NCBI RefSeq assembly: GCF_000970205.1
Contig: NZ_CP009512.1
Coordinates: 4,078,817 to 4,142,816, forward strand
DNA: 64,000 bases
From: Methanosarcina mazei S-6
Lineage (GTDB): Archaea; Halobacteriota; Methanosarcinia; Methanosarcinales; Methanosarcinaceae
Reading direction: 5' to 3'
This document shows, in pieces, positions 44,618 through 54,586 of the stretch; the first letter of the stretch is position 1; each line of letters opens with the position of its first letter. The position numbers and the translations under genes are program-made. The notes beneath the pieces are model-generated. The model worked only from the letters and a program-made list of their open reading frames with translations, had not been told where the DNA came from and searched no databases.

Positions 44618-46043
44618 TTAATCACTCCTGTATCTGCTTGAAGAATTCTCTGATTGGGTCCTTCATACAGAGGTACTTATTTTAAAGAAATTTTTATTCT
44701 AAAGAGGGTATTTTTCTGAATCTAGTTTCGCAATTAGTAGGGGATAAACTTCTCAATTATCTAACTTCTTAACTATAGGGAATAAATATCCGATTAATCT
44801 GATAAAATTCCATTAAATATTCTTACAGCTTTCTATGGAAAGCGGATGTGTTCCGTACTACCCTTCTGGATATAAAATTTAAGCATAAATTTTAAGCATA
44901 AATTTTAAGATTTAAATGTAAATGGGTTGGGATTTAAAAGCCTAAGTACAAACACCTGCAACTAAATTTTAACACTAAGTAAAGGAATTCAGTGCAAAAA
45001 CAAGTCATTTAGTTCCAGTGTGATTCTTTGTATGGAAATAATGTTGATTCTTTGTATGGAAATATTACGTGAGAGTCAATTCCCCAACTTATAAAAACAA
45101 TATAAATCCCCGTAGAATATAAAGTTATTTATTAAGATATATAACATTATTTTAATATAAAGATTGAAAATAGGATAGTTGATGCTTGGTTAGATAATTT
45201 TTATTTAGGCAATCCTTACTTAGATTTTAGATAATTTTATTTAGGTAATCCTTACTTAGATTTTAACAATCTTTACTTAGATTTAGATAATCCTTACTTA
45301 CATGATTCTTATTCACATATATGCTAAGGCAGAGCCAGCTCTATATTTTATAAAAAGAGCTCTTTCAAATCTTCCACCGGTTCTATGCAACCGAGACAGA
45401 CGGCTTTGAATAAATATAGACAAAGAATAATAAAATTTTACTAAAATTTATTAACACACAAAAAGCCAGAATAGAAGCAGACAAAAACAAAAAAAATTGA
45501 CGAAGATAATTAAAAAAGTTTAATATAGCTGTTTTCGTATATACTTTTTCATATTAAGAAAAAAGAATTGATAATCAGAAAAACTTGTGTTAACTGTATA
45601 TGTTAGCATGTATGCATCTTCTTAAAAATTCTCTGATTTCATTCCAGCTAAAAACTTTCAGTTACTGTTTAACACAAATTTTCAGTAATCATCTTAGAGA
45701 TTCAACGTTAATAAAGATTCCAAGTTGTTGAAATTCTAAGCATTTAATTCTGAACTATTTAAATTCTGAACTATTTAAATTCTGAACTATTAAATTCCAA
45801 GTTACTGAAATTCTAAATTGTTATTTTCGAGATCGTTCTCTGTTAATAACAGGTTTGAAAAATAAAAACGCGATTATAAATCGGCATGTTTATACTGAAT
45901 TCGAAAGTATTTTTAAAATGAAATACGGTCAGGGAACTTCAAAAATCACTGGATTTAAATAAAAAATAATATTTAACATAGAAGTGAAAAGTAATACGCA
46001 CACAAAAACTGTCACTTACTTAGCAAAAATAGGAAGGTTTAGA
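44618..46043. other. 1.4-kb divergent spacer within the chemotaxis locus
   Basis: It separates the minus-strand receiver gene from cheY. It holds repeats (45205-45302: 'taatccttacttagatttta' recurring three to four times at 36-48 bp; 45748-45795; and two copies of GATTCTTTGTATGGAAATA near 45023 and 45048). No gene is supported. Two promoters are expected at the ends. Confidence 0.55.
45748..45795. repeat. 16-bp tandem repeat, three units
   Basis: TTCTGAACTATTTAAA starts at 45748, 45764 and 45780 (last unit lacks a T). Similar words without exact periodicity continue on both sides (about 45720-45830). Confidence 0.85.
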
Positions 46044-46409
46044 ATGGCAAGGGTAATGATCGTGGACGATGCCGAATTTATGCGAATGGTAATTAGAGAT
46101 ATCCTCCTGAAGCACGGACACGAGGTGGTTGCCGAGGTAAGTGATGGAGAAGAAGCAGTTCAGACGTATCTGGAAGTAAAACCTGATCTTGTGTTAATGG
46201 ACATAATAATGCCTGATATGGATGGCAAGGAAGCGCTACAAAAACTTCTTTTAATAGATCCTGCCGCAAAAGTGGTAATGTGTTCTTCTCTTGGGCAGCA
46301 GGCTCTGATAACCGAATCTATGAAAATAGGAGCTATGGGTTTTATAGTGAAACCTTTTGAGCCGGAAAGCATGCTTGATGTAATTAGAAAAATAGCCGAA
46401 CCAAATTAA
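46044..46409 (+). CDS. cheY: Chemotaxis response regulator CheY
   Basis: The 121-residue receiver has Asp pair D8/D9, phospho-acceptor D53 in LVLMDIIMPDMDG, Ser-Ser in VMCSSLGQ and Lys in GFIVKPFEPES. This is the Thermotoga/Bacillus-type CheY sequence (family start MARVMIVDDAEFMR). The start at 46044 is backed by GGAAGG 6 nt upstream; the frame extends upstream to a GTG at 45984. It is the first gene of the plus-strand che cluster. No motor or CheF adaptor gene is in the window, so its output is not visible here. Confidence 0.93.
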   Translation: MARVMIVDDAEFMRMVIRDILLKHGHEVVAEVSDGEEAVQTYLEVKPDLVLMDIIMPDMDGKEALQKLLLIDPAAKVVMCSSLGQQALITESMKIGAMGFIVKPFEPESMLDVIRKIAEPN

Positions 46410-46590
46410 CCTGCCAGACTAACTTAACCTTGCAGAACCAGGTTACATTGAAAAACCAGATTTACCCTGCCAAATAAAATAACTTTACCAGATAAGATAA
46501 TTTTGCCAGACAGGATTAATCAGGTCTAACCAGATCTACCTTCTAAACCAGATAATTTTGTCAAACCAACATCCGAAGAAAGTGCTTGAA

Positions 46591-47661
46591 ATGGTTATTC
46601 GTGCGCTCATAGTGGATGATTCTGCTTTGATTCGCAAAGTCCTTTCCGATATTCTTAATCAGGATCCTAAAATCGCTGTTATCGGAACTGCAATCAATGG
46701 AGAGGACGGCCTTGAAAAAGTCAGAAAACTTAAGCCCGATGTAGTTCTTCTTGATAATATAATGCCTGTTCTTGATGGGCTTAAGACTCTTTCCCATATC
46801 ATGGAAGAATTTCCGACTCCTGTGGTTATAGTGTCAGCTCTGGGGGAAAAGGCTGAGGAGATTACCCTCACAGCTCTGGAGTATGGAGCAGTGGACGTAA
46901 TCGAAAAGCCTTCGGGTATTCTCAGTCAAAGTATGCACGAGATGGCAGAAGAAATTTGTGCAAAAGTCAGAGCAGTTTCAAAAGCCGATCTTAATAACCT
47001 TGGGTGCATCCGGGATTTAGAACACCAGATACCTGAAAACCACAGGAAAAAAAAGAATAGCCTCCGGGAGAAAACCTCTGTTAGAAATGTGCTGGCTATA
47101 GGCGCATCTACAGGAGGGCCAAGAGCTCTGGAAAAACTTATAGGCTCGTTTCCCGCTGAAATTCCAGCTGCGGTTCTTATAGTACAGCACATGCCTCCGG
47201 GTTTTACAGCATCCCTCTCTAAAAGGCTTGATGCAAAATCAGCCCTCAGGGTAAAAGAAGCACAGGAAGGAGACATAATGGAAGAAGGAACTGTGTTTAT
47301 AGCCCCTGGAGATTATCATATGGAAATTGTACGGAATAAAGTAAACGGCTTTGGAGAAGATACAGTGCATCTATCCTGCGGACCTAAAGAGCTGGGGTCC
47401 AGGCCCTCAGTAAATGTCCTGTTCAGATCAGTTGCCAGGATTTACGGTCCCAGAGTTATTTCCCTTGTACTTACAGGAATGAACTGCGATGGAGCGGATG
47501 GAGCTGAAGAGATTAAAAAAATGGGCGGTAAAGTGATCGCAGAAGACCAAAGCTCATGTGTGATATACGGAATGCCTGGAGAGATTGTAAGGCGAAACCT
47601 GGCAGACTTTGTGCTTCCTCTGGATAAAATGGCTGATGAAATTGTCAAAATAGTCAGATGA
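46591..47661 (+). CDS. cheB: Chemotaxis response regulator/methylesterase CheB
   Basis: CheB removes methyl groups from receptor glutamates when phosphorylated. The 356 residues comprise a receiver (1-~120, phospho-Asp in VVLLDNIMPVLDG), a linker (~130-160), and the esterase domain with the catalytic Ser in IGASTGGPRAL (~170), His in VQHMPPGFT and Asp in TGMNCDGADG. The ATG at 46591 is preferred over the TTG at 46558 because the protein then begins as in the family. It lies 180 bp after cheY; the spacer contains 'gccagaYaRRat' words in imperfect repetition. Confidence 0.94.
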   Translation: MVIRALIVDDSALIRKVLSDILNQDPKIAVIGTAINGEDGLEKVRKLKPDVVLLDNIMPVLDGLKTLSHIMEEFPTPVVIVSALGEKAEEITLTALEYGAVDVIEKPSGILSQSMHEMAEEICAKVRAVSKADLNNLGCIRDLEHQIPENHRKKKNSLREKTSVRNVLAIGASTGGPRALEKLIGSFPAEIPAAVLIVQHMPPGFTASLSKRLDAKSALRVKEAQEGDIMEEGTVFIAPGDYHMEIVRNKVNGFGEDTVHLSCGPKELGSRPSVNVLFRSVARIYGPRVISLVLTGMNCDGADGAEEIKKMGGKVIAEDQSSCVIYGMPGEIVRRNLADFVLPLDKMADEIVKIVR

Positions 47662-48072
47662 CCCTGGGTAGATCAATTATTAAATTAATTTTTTAGATCA
47701 AATCTGGTTAAATTAATTGTTCAGATTGATTGCCAGATTGGTTACTCAGATTGGTTACTCAGATTGGTTACTCAGATTGATTGCTTAGATCAGCCTGTAA
47801 GATTAATTACTCAGATTAATTGCTTAGATCAGTCTGTAAGATTAATTACTCAGATTAATTGTTGGCTCAGCTGGTTAGGTCAAAGGGTTAGACGAATTTT
47901 AAAGTAACATATTCTTTAAAGTAACATATTCTTTAAAGTAACATATTCTTTAAGTAACATATTCTTTTAAAATAACATAATTCTTAAAAGTAACATAATT
48001 AATAATTTTTACTTATAGAAAATTCCGGTAGCTTTCAGGATTATAAAATGTTTACAGAAGGCAGGCAAAATC
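47662..48072. repeat. Spacer between cheB and cheA filled with two repeat arrays
   Basis: First array (about 47700-47862): AGATTGGTTACTC three times, then a 39-bp unit twice (starting 47781 and 47820, beginning TTGCTTAGATCAG). Second array (47898-47999): TTTAAAGTAACATATTC, 17 bp, three exact copies, then three decayed copies. Almost no unique sequence remains before the cheA start. Confidence 0.85.
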
Positions 48073-50088
48073 ATGGACATGTCGAAGTATATAGGCATTT
48101 TCAGGTCCGAATCTGAAAAAAACATTCAGGAGATGAGCGACTCCCTGCTAGCACTTGAACAGAATCCTGAAAATGCGGAGCAGATGAATATATTATTTCG
48201 TTCAGCTCATACTTTTAAGGGCATGGCTGCAACCATGGGGTTCAAACAGATTGTTGAACTGACACATGAGATGGAAAGCCTGATTGATAGATCCCGTACA
48301 GGAAAGCTAACCCTTGATTCTTATTTAATCGATATCCTTTTCGAATGCCTGGATACTCTGGAGAGGCTTGTTGAGGAAGTCTGTGCAGGCATGGAAAACA
48401 AAATCGTCGGGAGAGAAGGCGATAGAAGCGAAGGTAGTAACTCCGGCCCAGATGCAGAAAAGATTTTAGAAACTCTGAGGACGATAAATAATCCCTCAGA
48501 GGAATACATTCTTCAAAAAAATGAATTTTGTACTTTTTCTTTAGATAAAGGAATAGAGGAAAAAGGGAAAAGACAAGAAGTAAAGGAAAAAACAGGAGAG
48601 AAAACGGAAGAGAAAGCGGAAGAGAAAGAAAAAGGAGAAAAAGAAGAAGAAACAGAAAAAACAGAAGGAAGAGAAAAAGAAGAAACACAAAAAACAAAAG
48701 AGGGAGAAAAAATAGAAGAGAGAGAAAAAGGAGAAAAAATAGAAGAGAGAGAAAAAGGAGAAAAAATAGAAGAGAGAGAAAAAGGAGAAAAAACAGAAGA
48801 AGATGAGGAAAGAGAAAGAAAAAATGCAGAAAAAGAGGAAAAGGAAAAAGCGGTAGAGAAAGAAAAAGAAGAAGAAACAGAAGGGAGAGAAAAAAACGAA
48901 AAAGAAAGGCAAAGTGGTAAGGAAGTAAAAACCCAGAGCCCAAAAATACATAGTTCAAGGGTCAGTACTGAGAAGTTAGATAAGCTGATGAACCTTGTCG
49001 GTGAGCTAGTAATAAACAGAAGCAGGGTAAAAGAGCTCACAGGGAAATTAAAATCAAAAGATCTGGACTTTGCACTTTCTGACTACCAGAAGCTAACCAG
49101 GGAGCTTCAAGAAGAAGTGTTAGAGATAAGGATGATACCTCTGGACCACATAACCAATATTTTCCCCAGAATGATAAGAGATCTTGCGAGGGGACAAAAT
49201 AAAAAAATTGATTTCATAATAAGGGGAAAAGAAATCAAAATAGATAGAGCTATTATAGAAGAAATCGGGGATCCTCTTGTGCACCTGCTAAGAAATGCAG
49301 TGGACCACGGAATAGAAACTCCTGAAAAGCGTGTGGAACTCGGGAAAGAGGAAACTGGCAAGATAATAATTACAGCTTCAAGACAGCAAAACTATGTCCT
49401 TATCAGGATAGAGGATGATGGGAAAGGCATAGATGCAGAAGAAATCCGAAAAATCGCATTTCAAAGAAGACTTATTTCTAGAGACGAAGCCGAACAGCTT
49501 TCTGAAAGAGAATTAATACAGCTAATTTTCACACCAGGACTCAGTACTGCCAGCGAGGTTACGGACCTTTCAGGCAGAGGAGTCGGGATGGATATTGTAA
49601 AAAACCGAATTGAACACCTTGGAGGTTCCATAAAGGTGGACTCAAAACCTGGAACCGGTTCAAGGTTCGAATTGAGGTTACCAATAACTATTGCTCTTTG
49701 CCAGTCTATGCTTGTAAAAGTGGGAATGGAAAGGTACGCAATACCTTTTACCAATATAATAAAAAGCATTTCAGTCAGGAAAAAGGACGTCCGGCATATA
49801 AGGAGCGAAGAAGTTATTTTGATAAATGAAAAAACACTTCCACTGTTGAGATTACGTAAGTTGTTCCAATTGCCTGCGATAGAGAATGAAGAAAACCTGG
49901 ATATAGTTATAGTCGAAAAAGCCGGACAGTACATAGGGCTTGTGGTGGACTCACTGCTTGGAAAACAGGAAATAATTATAAAAACCTTCAAAAGCAGGTT
50001 GCTGGAAAAAACCCGGGGATTTGCGGGAGCAACCGTCATGGGAGACGGGAGTGTTATTTTAATCCTTGATATTAACTCTATAACCTGA
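48073..50088 (+). CDS. cheA: Chemotaxis histidine kinase CheA with charged linker
   Basis: CheA autophosphorylates and passes phosphate to CheY and CheB. The 671 residues begin with the HPt domain (1-~110) with His46 in 'LFRSAHTFKGMAATMGF'. Then comes a ~125-residue linker of Glu/Lys (about 155-285) including four near-copies of GEKIEEREK. The P3 dimer helices start at 'TEKLDKLMNLVGELVINRSR', the HATPase domain has HLLRNAVDHGIETP, DDGKGID and the G2-box 'GRGVGMDIVKNRIE', and a CheW-like P5 domain ends the protein. No P2 domain (CheY/CheB docking) is recognised in the place taken by the charged linker. It lies downstream of cheB. Confidence 0.93.
   Translation: MDMSKYIGIFRSESEKNIQEMSDSLLALEQNPENAEQMNILFRSAHTFKGMAATMGFKQIVELTHEMESLIDRSRTGKLTLDSYLIDILFECLDTLERLVEEVCAGMENKIVGREGDRSEGSNSGPDAEKILETLRTINNPSEEYILQKNEFCTFSLDKGIEEKGKRQEVKEKTGEKTEEKAEEKEKGEKEEETEKTEGREKEETQKTKEGEKIEEREKGEKIEEREKGEKIEEREKGEKTEEDEERERKNAEKEEKEKAVEKEKEEETEGREKNEKERQSGKEVKTQSPKIHSSRVSTEKLDKLMNLVGELVINRSRVKELTGKLKSKDLDFALSDYQKLTRELQEEVLEIRMIPLDHITNIFPRMIRDLARGQNKKIDFIIRGKEIKIDRAIIEEIGDPLVHLLRNAVDHGIETPEKRVELGKEETGKIIITASRQQNYVLIRIEDDGKGIDAEEIRKIAFQRRLISRDEAEQLSERELIQLIFTPGLSTASEVTDLSGRGVGMDIVKNRIEHLGGSIKVDSKPGTGSRFELRLPITIALCQSMLVKVGMERYAIPFTNIIKSISVRKKDVRHIRSEEVILINEKTLPLLRLRKLFQLPAIENEENLDIVIVEKAGQYIGLVVDSLLGKQEIIIKTFKSRLLEKTRGFAGATVMGDGSVILILDINSIT
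48530..48920 (+). repeat. Purine-rich in-frame repeats in the cheA linker
   Basis: Plus-strand purine run coding for Glu/Lys/Arg. A 27-bp unit (GAGAAAAAAATAGAAGAGAG-like, coding for GEKIEEREK) is repeated at about 48708-48800; shorter 9-18 bp units lie around it. It interrupts no catalytic domain. Confidence 0.75.
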
Positions 50089-50137
50089 AATCTCGACTGA
50101 AGAGAAAAATGAACGCATGCAGGTGAAACGAAAGTGA

Positions 50138-51040
50138 ATGAAACCGGATAAATATAGACTGGAGACAGACGCAGAGAAAATAAAAACAGAAAGAGAACGA
50201 GAGAAAATAAAAACAGAAAGAGATTTTGAGGAAGACTCGGGATTTGAATTATTAAAAAGAGTGATTACGGAAAGTACCGGATTTAACTGTGAGCAGTATA
50301 AGGAAGCCCATTTCAGGCGCAGAGTTAATGTCCGGGTCAGGGCTACCGGGTCAGAAAGTTATGAAGAATATCTCAGGTTGCTGAGAAAGAGTTCAATTGA
50401 GCATGAATATCTTATTAAAGCCCTTACGATAAACGTCAGCGAATTTTTCCGAAATCCGGAAACCTTTGAGGTAATTGAAAAAGAAGTTGTTCCTTTTTTA
50501 ATAAAGTCCAGATCAGACTCGCTTGTAAAATCGATCCGTATCTGGAGCGCAGGCTGTGCAACAGGAGAAGAGGTCTATTCTCTTGCTATTTTGTTCCATA
50601 GAGCTCTTGGAAAAGACCTGGATAAGTATAGAATAAGCATTATAGGCACTGACATTGACACTATAAGCCTTGAAAAAGCCCGAAAAGGAATTTACCCTGA
50701 AAATGTACTTAAAAATATAGACGCCAGTACAAGAGAAAAATATTTTGTGAAAAAAGGTGAGACCTATCAGGTTCTCGACAATTTAAGGAGTATTATTCGT
50801 TTTAAACGGCATGATATGATATCAGAATCCTGTATAGACCATTTTGACCTCATAATCTGCCGAAACGTTATGATATACTTTAAAAAGGAAATTCAAGAAC
50901 AATTGCAGCTTAACTTTCACAGGGCATTAAATAAAAAAGGTTTCTTTGTGATAGGAAAAGCCGAAACACTGCTGGGAACAGCTTCAAATCGCTTTAAGCC
51001 TTACAATGCGAGAGAGCGCCTGTACTTAAAAGAAAACTAA
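50138..51040 (+). CDS. cheR: Chemotaxis protein methyltransferase CheR
   Basis: CheR methylates receptor glutamates using S-adenosylmethionine. The 300 residues include the family's N-terminal helical domain ('FELLKRVITESTGFNCEQYK'), the SAM-binding block 'SIRIWSAGCATGEEVYSLAI' (about residues 128-147), 'IIGTDIDTISLEKARKGIY' and LIICRNVMIYF. An extra Glu/Lys/Arg-rich N-terminal segment (~1-32) holds two copies of EKIKTER, much like the charged repeats of the CheA linker. The ATG at 50138 lies 50 bp after the cheA stop. Confidence 0.94.
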   Translation: MKPDKYRLETDAEKIKTEREREKIKTERDFEEDSGFELLKRVITESTGFNCEQYKEAHFRRRVNVRVRATGSESYEEYLRLLRKSSIEHEYLIKALTINVSEFFRNPETFEVIEKEVVPFLIKSRSDSLVKSIRIWSAGCATGEEVYSLAILFHRALGKDLDKYRISIIGTDIDTISLEKARKGIYPENVLKNIDASTREKYFVKKGETYQVLDNLRSIIRFKRHDMISESCIDHFDLIICRNVMIYFKKEIQEQLQLNFHRALNKKGFFVIGKAETLLGTASNRFKPYNARERLYLKEN

Positions 51041-51049
51041 AATGTGGAA

Positions 51050-51225
51050 AGAAATCCATATAGAAGAGATCAATAGAAATCCATATTGGAAGGAACCAGA
51101 TTGAAAGAAATCCATAACGAAAAAAATCCATAATGGAAGAAGTACATAACGAAAGAAATCCATAATGGAAGAAGTACATAACGAAAGAAATTCATAACGA
51201 AAGAAATACGTATGAAAGAGATCTG
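51050..51225. repeat. Repeats between cheR and cheC
   Basis: The words GAAAGAAATCCATAA and GGAAGAAGTACATAACGA alternate; a unit of about 35 bp beginning ATAATGGAAGAAG is repeated at about 51130 and 51164. The spacer shows no unique sequence apart from the ribosome site of cheC. Confidence 0.7.
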
Positions 51226-51242
51226 AAAAACCGAAGAAAACT

Positions 51243-51893
51243 ATGGGGAATTTTATGGAAGAGATAACAAGTTTAAGCGAATTCGAGTATGGAGCGCTGA
51301 AAGAAATAGGAAATATAGGTATAGGAAATTCGGCAGTTTCTCTTTCGAGGCTCGTAAACAGTCTTGTATGTACAAAGGTTATAGATACGGAATTGGGATT
51401 AATCGAAGACATACCGAAAATAGCAGGTTTTTCAGAATCCCCGGTTATGGGCACATTGATACGTATAAAAGAGGACCTCAATGGATATATCCTTGTTTTT
51501 TTCCCAGAAACAAGTGCAGAGAGCCTCTATATAAGCCTTTCAGGCGAGGAAATCGAAAAAAATCTTACAGATCCGGTAAAAAGGTCTTTAAAAATATCTT
51601 TAATTGAGGAAGTTAGCCATATCCTGGCAGGAACCTATGTAACTTCTCTCGCGAAGTTTTTGAAACTTAATCTTTCAATTTCAATACCTTATGCAACATA
51701 TGATATGTCTGACTCAATTTTTAATTCGGTGATTACAGAAATGGGCTATATAGCAGATTTTGCTTTCGTACTTGATGCAGAATTTCTGATAAAAGAAAAG
51801 AGGATTAAAGGGAACGTACTGACTTTACTTGATCCGAAATCTCTTAGCTGTTTGCTGGAAAGAATCAATTCGATGATTAATCAAAATGCTTGA
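51243..51893 (+). CDS. cheC: CheY-P phosphatase CheC
   Basis: CheC dephosphorylates CheY-P and forms a complex with CheD. The 216 residues contain the first active-site helix as 'YGALKEIGNIGIGNSAVSLS' (E21, N24 intact). The second one reads IEEVSHILAGTYV, where the usual Glu-x-x-Asn is Glu-x-x-His, so this site is altered and only one phosphatase centre may work. The start at 51243 or at the Met four codons later (51255) is possible. It lies between cheR and cheD. The presence of CheC and CheD indicates the Bacillus/Thermotoga type of adaptation. Confidence 0.92.
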   Translation: MGNFMEEITSLSEFEYGALKEIGNIGIGNSAVSLSRLVNSLVCTKVIDTELGLIEDIPKIAGFSESPVMGTLIRIKEDLNGYILVFFPETSAESLYISLSGEEIEKNLTDPVKRSLKISLIEEVSHILAGTYVTSLAKFLKLNLSISIPYATYDMSDSIFNSVITEMGYIADFAFVLDAEFLIKEKRIKGNVLTLLDPKSLSCLLERINSMINQNA

Positions 51894-51959
51894 TTATTAC
51901 ATTAAAATTAACAGGACAGAAACCATATAAAAGGAACAGATAATCACAAAATAATAATC

Positions 51960-52130
51960 AGTTTTCAAACCAGTAAATATCAAACCGATAACTTTAAACC
52001 AATAACTTAAACCGATGACTTAAACCAATAAAAATTCAAACCAATAACTTAAAATCAATAACTTAAACCGATAAAAATTCAAACCAATAACTTAAAATCA
52101 ATAACTTAAACCGATAAAAATTCAAACAGG
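51960..52130. repeat. 43-bp tandem repeat before cheD
   Basis: A 43-bp unit starting AAACCAATAACTTAAAATCA is present twice without gaps (52038-52080 and 52081-52123), flanked by shorter fragments of the same words from about 51965. It ends 50 bp before the cheD start. Confidence 0.85.
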
Positions 52131-52185
52131 TGAATTTTGAACTAACCGGTGTTATGAAAATAGACTTATAAGGAGGTTTTACAGA

Positions 52186-52665
52186 TTGGTCAATTCGGAC
52201 ATAATCACGGTGGGGATAGGAGATTGTGCAATAGCTAGAAGCCCCATGAAAATTAAAACCTCCGGACTGGGTTCCTGCCTTGGAATAACCCTCTATGATA
52301 GACAGAAAAAGATAGGTGGCCTTCTCCATACCATGCTTCCAAACATAAAAGATGCAAAACTAAAAGATAATCCTGCCAAATTTACAGATGCGGGAATAGA
52401 GTATCTTGTAGACGAGATGATCAGAAGAGGAGGTTCCATAGATAAACTTGAAGCAAAAGTTGTAGGGGGAGCGGGAATGTTTGAAAATTCACGCCTGAAT
52501 ATAGGTGAGAGAAACATTAAAAGTGCCAGAGAAACAATGAAAAAACTGGAAGTGTCTATTATAGCTGAGGACGTGGGGAAAAACTACGGACGTACAGTAA
52601 TATTCGATACTCTTACTGGAGATCTTCTTATAAAGACAATTCTAAAAGGGGATAAATTAATTTAA
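52186..52665 (+). CDS. cheD: Chemoreceptor glutamine deamidase CheD
   Basis: CheD deamidates receptor glutamines and stimulates CheC. The catalytic residues are present: Thr25, Cys31 in [12 protein letters not shown] and His48 in GGLLHTMLP, with the same spacing as in Thermotoga Che[18 protein letters not shown] follows. The start is TTG at 52186, supported by the strong site AAGGAGGT 8 nt upstream; no ATG lies near. It is the last gene of the plus-strand che cluster, 290 bp after cheC. Confidence 0.94.
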   Translation: MVNSDIITVGIGDCAIARSPMKIKTSGLGSCLGITLYDRQKKIGGLLHTMLPNIKDAKLKDNPAKFTDAGIEYLVDEMIRRGGSIDKLEAKVVGGAGMFENSRLNIGERNIKSARETMKKLEVSIIAEDVGKNYGRTVIFDTLTGDLLIKTILKGDKLI

Positions 52666-53445
52666 GAATTTATTATCTAGTTTAATATTAATATCTAGTT
52701 TTGTACTTAATTGCATTTAATTACCCATTTTATACCATATTTCAGTTTCTTATCTTGTTATCCAGTTTTTATTTTACAATCAGTATTTATTTTTACCATC
52801 GGTTTTTATTGTTAAACATCAGTTTGCTCATTTGCATCTTATCATCCATTTTGTGTTTTATTATCCAGTTTGCCCTTTATTGTCGATTTTTTATCCGTTA
52901 TTCGATCCAGGGTATTATTCGTTTATTCGCTCCAGAGTATTTTGAATTTCTTTTCTTTAAAAAATTATATATTTGATATAAATATTATAATAGACATTCA
53001 TTATCTAATCGATTGCAGGCAGAAAAGCTATGCTTAAAATCGATTGATTAACAGAGAAAATAAAATACCATAAAACTCTAAGTGTATGCCTGGGATTAAG
53101 TACGCCGAATTATGTGACTTTTTCTATACGGCATAAGAAATAGAGCAGAGCATTGGCGATCAGCATGGGACGACCAATTAAAAACAGCATAAATTTAAAA
53201 CAATATAAATAGTTCAAGGATATCTAAAAAGGCTGAATCAAAAATAAAGGATTGAATGTACTGCACCGAAACATGCTGAAATGAAACATTAGAATGGATG
53301 TGCAATTGTAAAGTAACAATAATTGTAAAGTAACAATTGTTGAAACATACCTAAGCACGCTAAACTGACTAAAAAATGCTGTTATAGCAGACATCAAACC
53401 TGTAGCTTATTAATTAAATAACGAAAAGTAAACTAGGGGAATTTC
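52666..53445. other. Spacer between cheD and ftr
   Basis: 780 bp. The left half is T-rich with 'ttatccagttttt/ttaccatcggttttta' words and open frames of low complexity. The right half must contain the ftr promoter and has the repeat 'aattgtaaagtaacaat' twice (near 53304 and 53322). No gene is supported. Confidence 0.45.
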
Positions 53446-54339
53446 ATGGAAATCAACGGAGTAGAAATTGAAGACACATATGCAGAAGCGTTTCCGATCA
53501 AGATTGCACGAGTGCTCATAACAGCAGTAACAAAGCGCTGGGCTCAGGTAGCAGCTACTGAAGCTACCGGCTTCGGGACATCAGTTATAATGTGCCCTGC
53601 AGAAGCTGGAATTGAAAGGTTCGCAAGCCCCAGCGAGACTCCTGACGGGAGACCTGGAGCTTATATTCAGATCTGTACTTTCAAATATGAAGCCCTTGAA
53701 GAACAGCTGCTCGAGAGGATTGGACAGTGCGTACTTACTGCTCCTACAACTGCAGTCTTTAACGGCCTGCCCGATTCTGAGAAACAGTTCAATGTCGGCT
53801 TTAAACTCAAATTCTTTGGAGACGGTATGGAGTCCGAAGCTCAGATTGCCGGGCGCAAAGTATTCAAGGTCCCGATCATGGAAGGAGACTTCGTGACTGA
53901 AGACAACATCGGAGCTATAGCCGGAATTGCAGGCGGAAACTTCTTTATCTTCGGAGACTCCCAGATGAGTGCCCTGACTGCAGCCGAAGCCGCTGTAGAT
54001 GCAATTGCAGAACTTGAAGGCACAATTACCCCCTTCCCTGGCGGCATTGTTGCAAGTGGGTCCAAGTCCGGAGCAAACAAGTATAAATTCCTGAAAGCTA
54101 CTGCAAACGAAAAGTTCTGCCCCTCCATAAAGGATAAAGTAGAGAACACTGAAATTCCTGCCGATGTCAATGCTGTTTATGAAATCGTTATCAACGGGCT
54201 CGATGAAGCAAGTATAAAAGCAGCAATGAAAGCCGGAATAGAAGCTGCGGTAACTGTCCCCGGAATCAAAAAGATTTCCGCAGGGAACTACGGCGGCAAA
54301 CTTGGTAAGTATCAATTCAAACTTCACGAACTCTTCTAA
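53446..54339 (+). CDS. ftr: Formylmethanofuran:tetrahydromethanopterin formyltransferase
   Basis: Ftr moves the formyl group from formylmethanofuran to tetrahydrosarcinapterin, the second step of CO2 reduction and the reverse step in methyl oxidation, in the cytoplasm. The 297 residues match the family length. The N-terminus MEINGVEIEDTYAEAFPIKI, the block 'VAATEATGFGTSVIMCPAEA', 'TPFPGGIVASGSKSGANKYK' and the C-terminal 'ISAGNYGGKLGKYQFKLHEL' are hallmarks. Ribosome site AGGGGA. It is a single gene with a long leader region. MfnA, needed for methanofuran synthesis, is encoded 5 kb away. Confidence 0.98.
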   Translation: MEINGVEIEDTYAEAFPIKIARVLITAVTKRWAQVAATEATGFGTSVIMCPAEAGIERFASPSETPDGRPGAYIQICTFKYEALEEQLLERIGQCVLTAPTTAVFNGLPDSEKQFNVGFKLKFFGDGMESEAQIAGRKVFKVPIMEGDFVTEDNIGAIAGIAGGNFFIFGDSQMSALTAAEAAVDAIAELEGTITPFPGGIVASGSKSGANKYKFLKATANEKFCPSIKDKVENTEIPADVNAVYEIVINGLDEASIKAAMKAGIEAAVTVPGIKKISAGNYGGKLGKYQFKLHELF

Positions 54340-54586
54340 GAATTCAGGTTCTATGAGCTCTGATGAGCTCAAAATTCTCTTTTTTAGTCACATACTATTT
54401 TTATTAAATAATTATTATTTTTTACATAATTAATATTTTTTTAGTCATTTGTTATTTTTTAAATAATTATTATTCTCTGTTTTACCTGTAATTTAATTTT
54501 AACGAGAAAGCTTTTCCTATACCTCGCAAACACCTTTTTATTTTCCAGACCTAATTACTTTTCAGAGAAAAGTGAGGTATGAAAAC

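Noticed and set aside
48242..48958. 238-codon Leu/Phe-rich frame opposite cheA
   Set aside because: It is the complement of the Glu/Lys purine repeats and gives an artificial hydrophobic protein.
53581..54372. 263-codon minus-strand frame opposite ftr
   Set aside because: Shadow of a well-identified gene; no similarity to any family.
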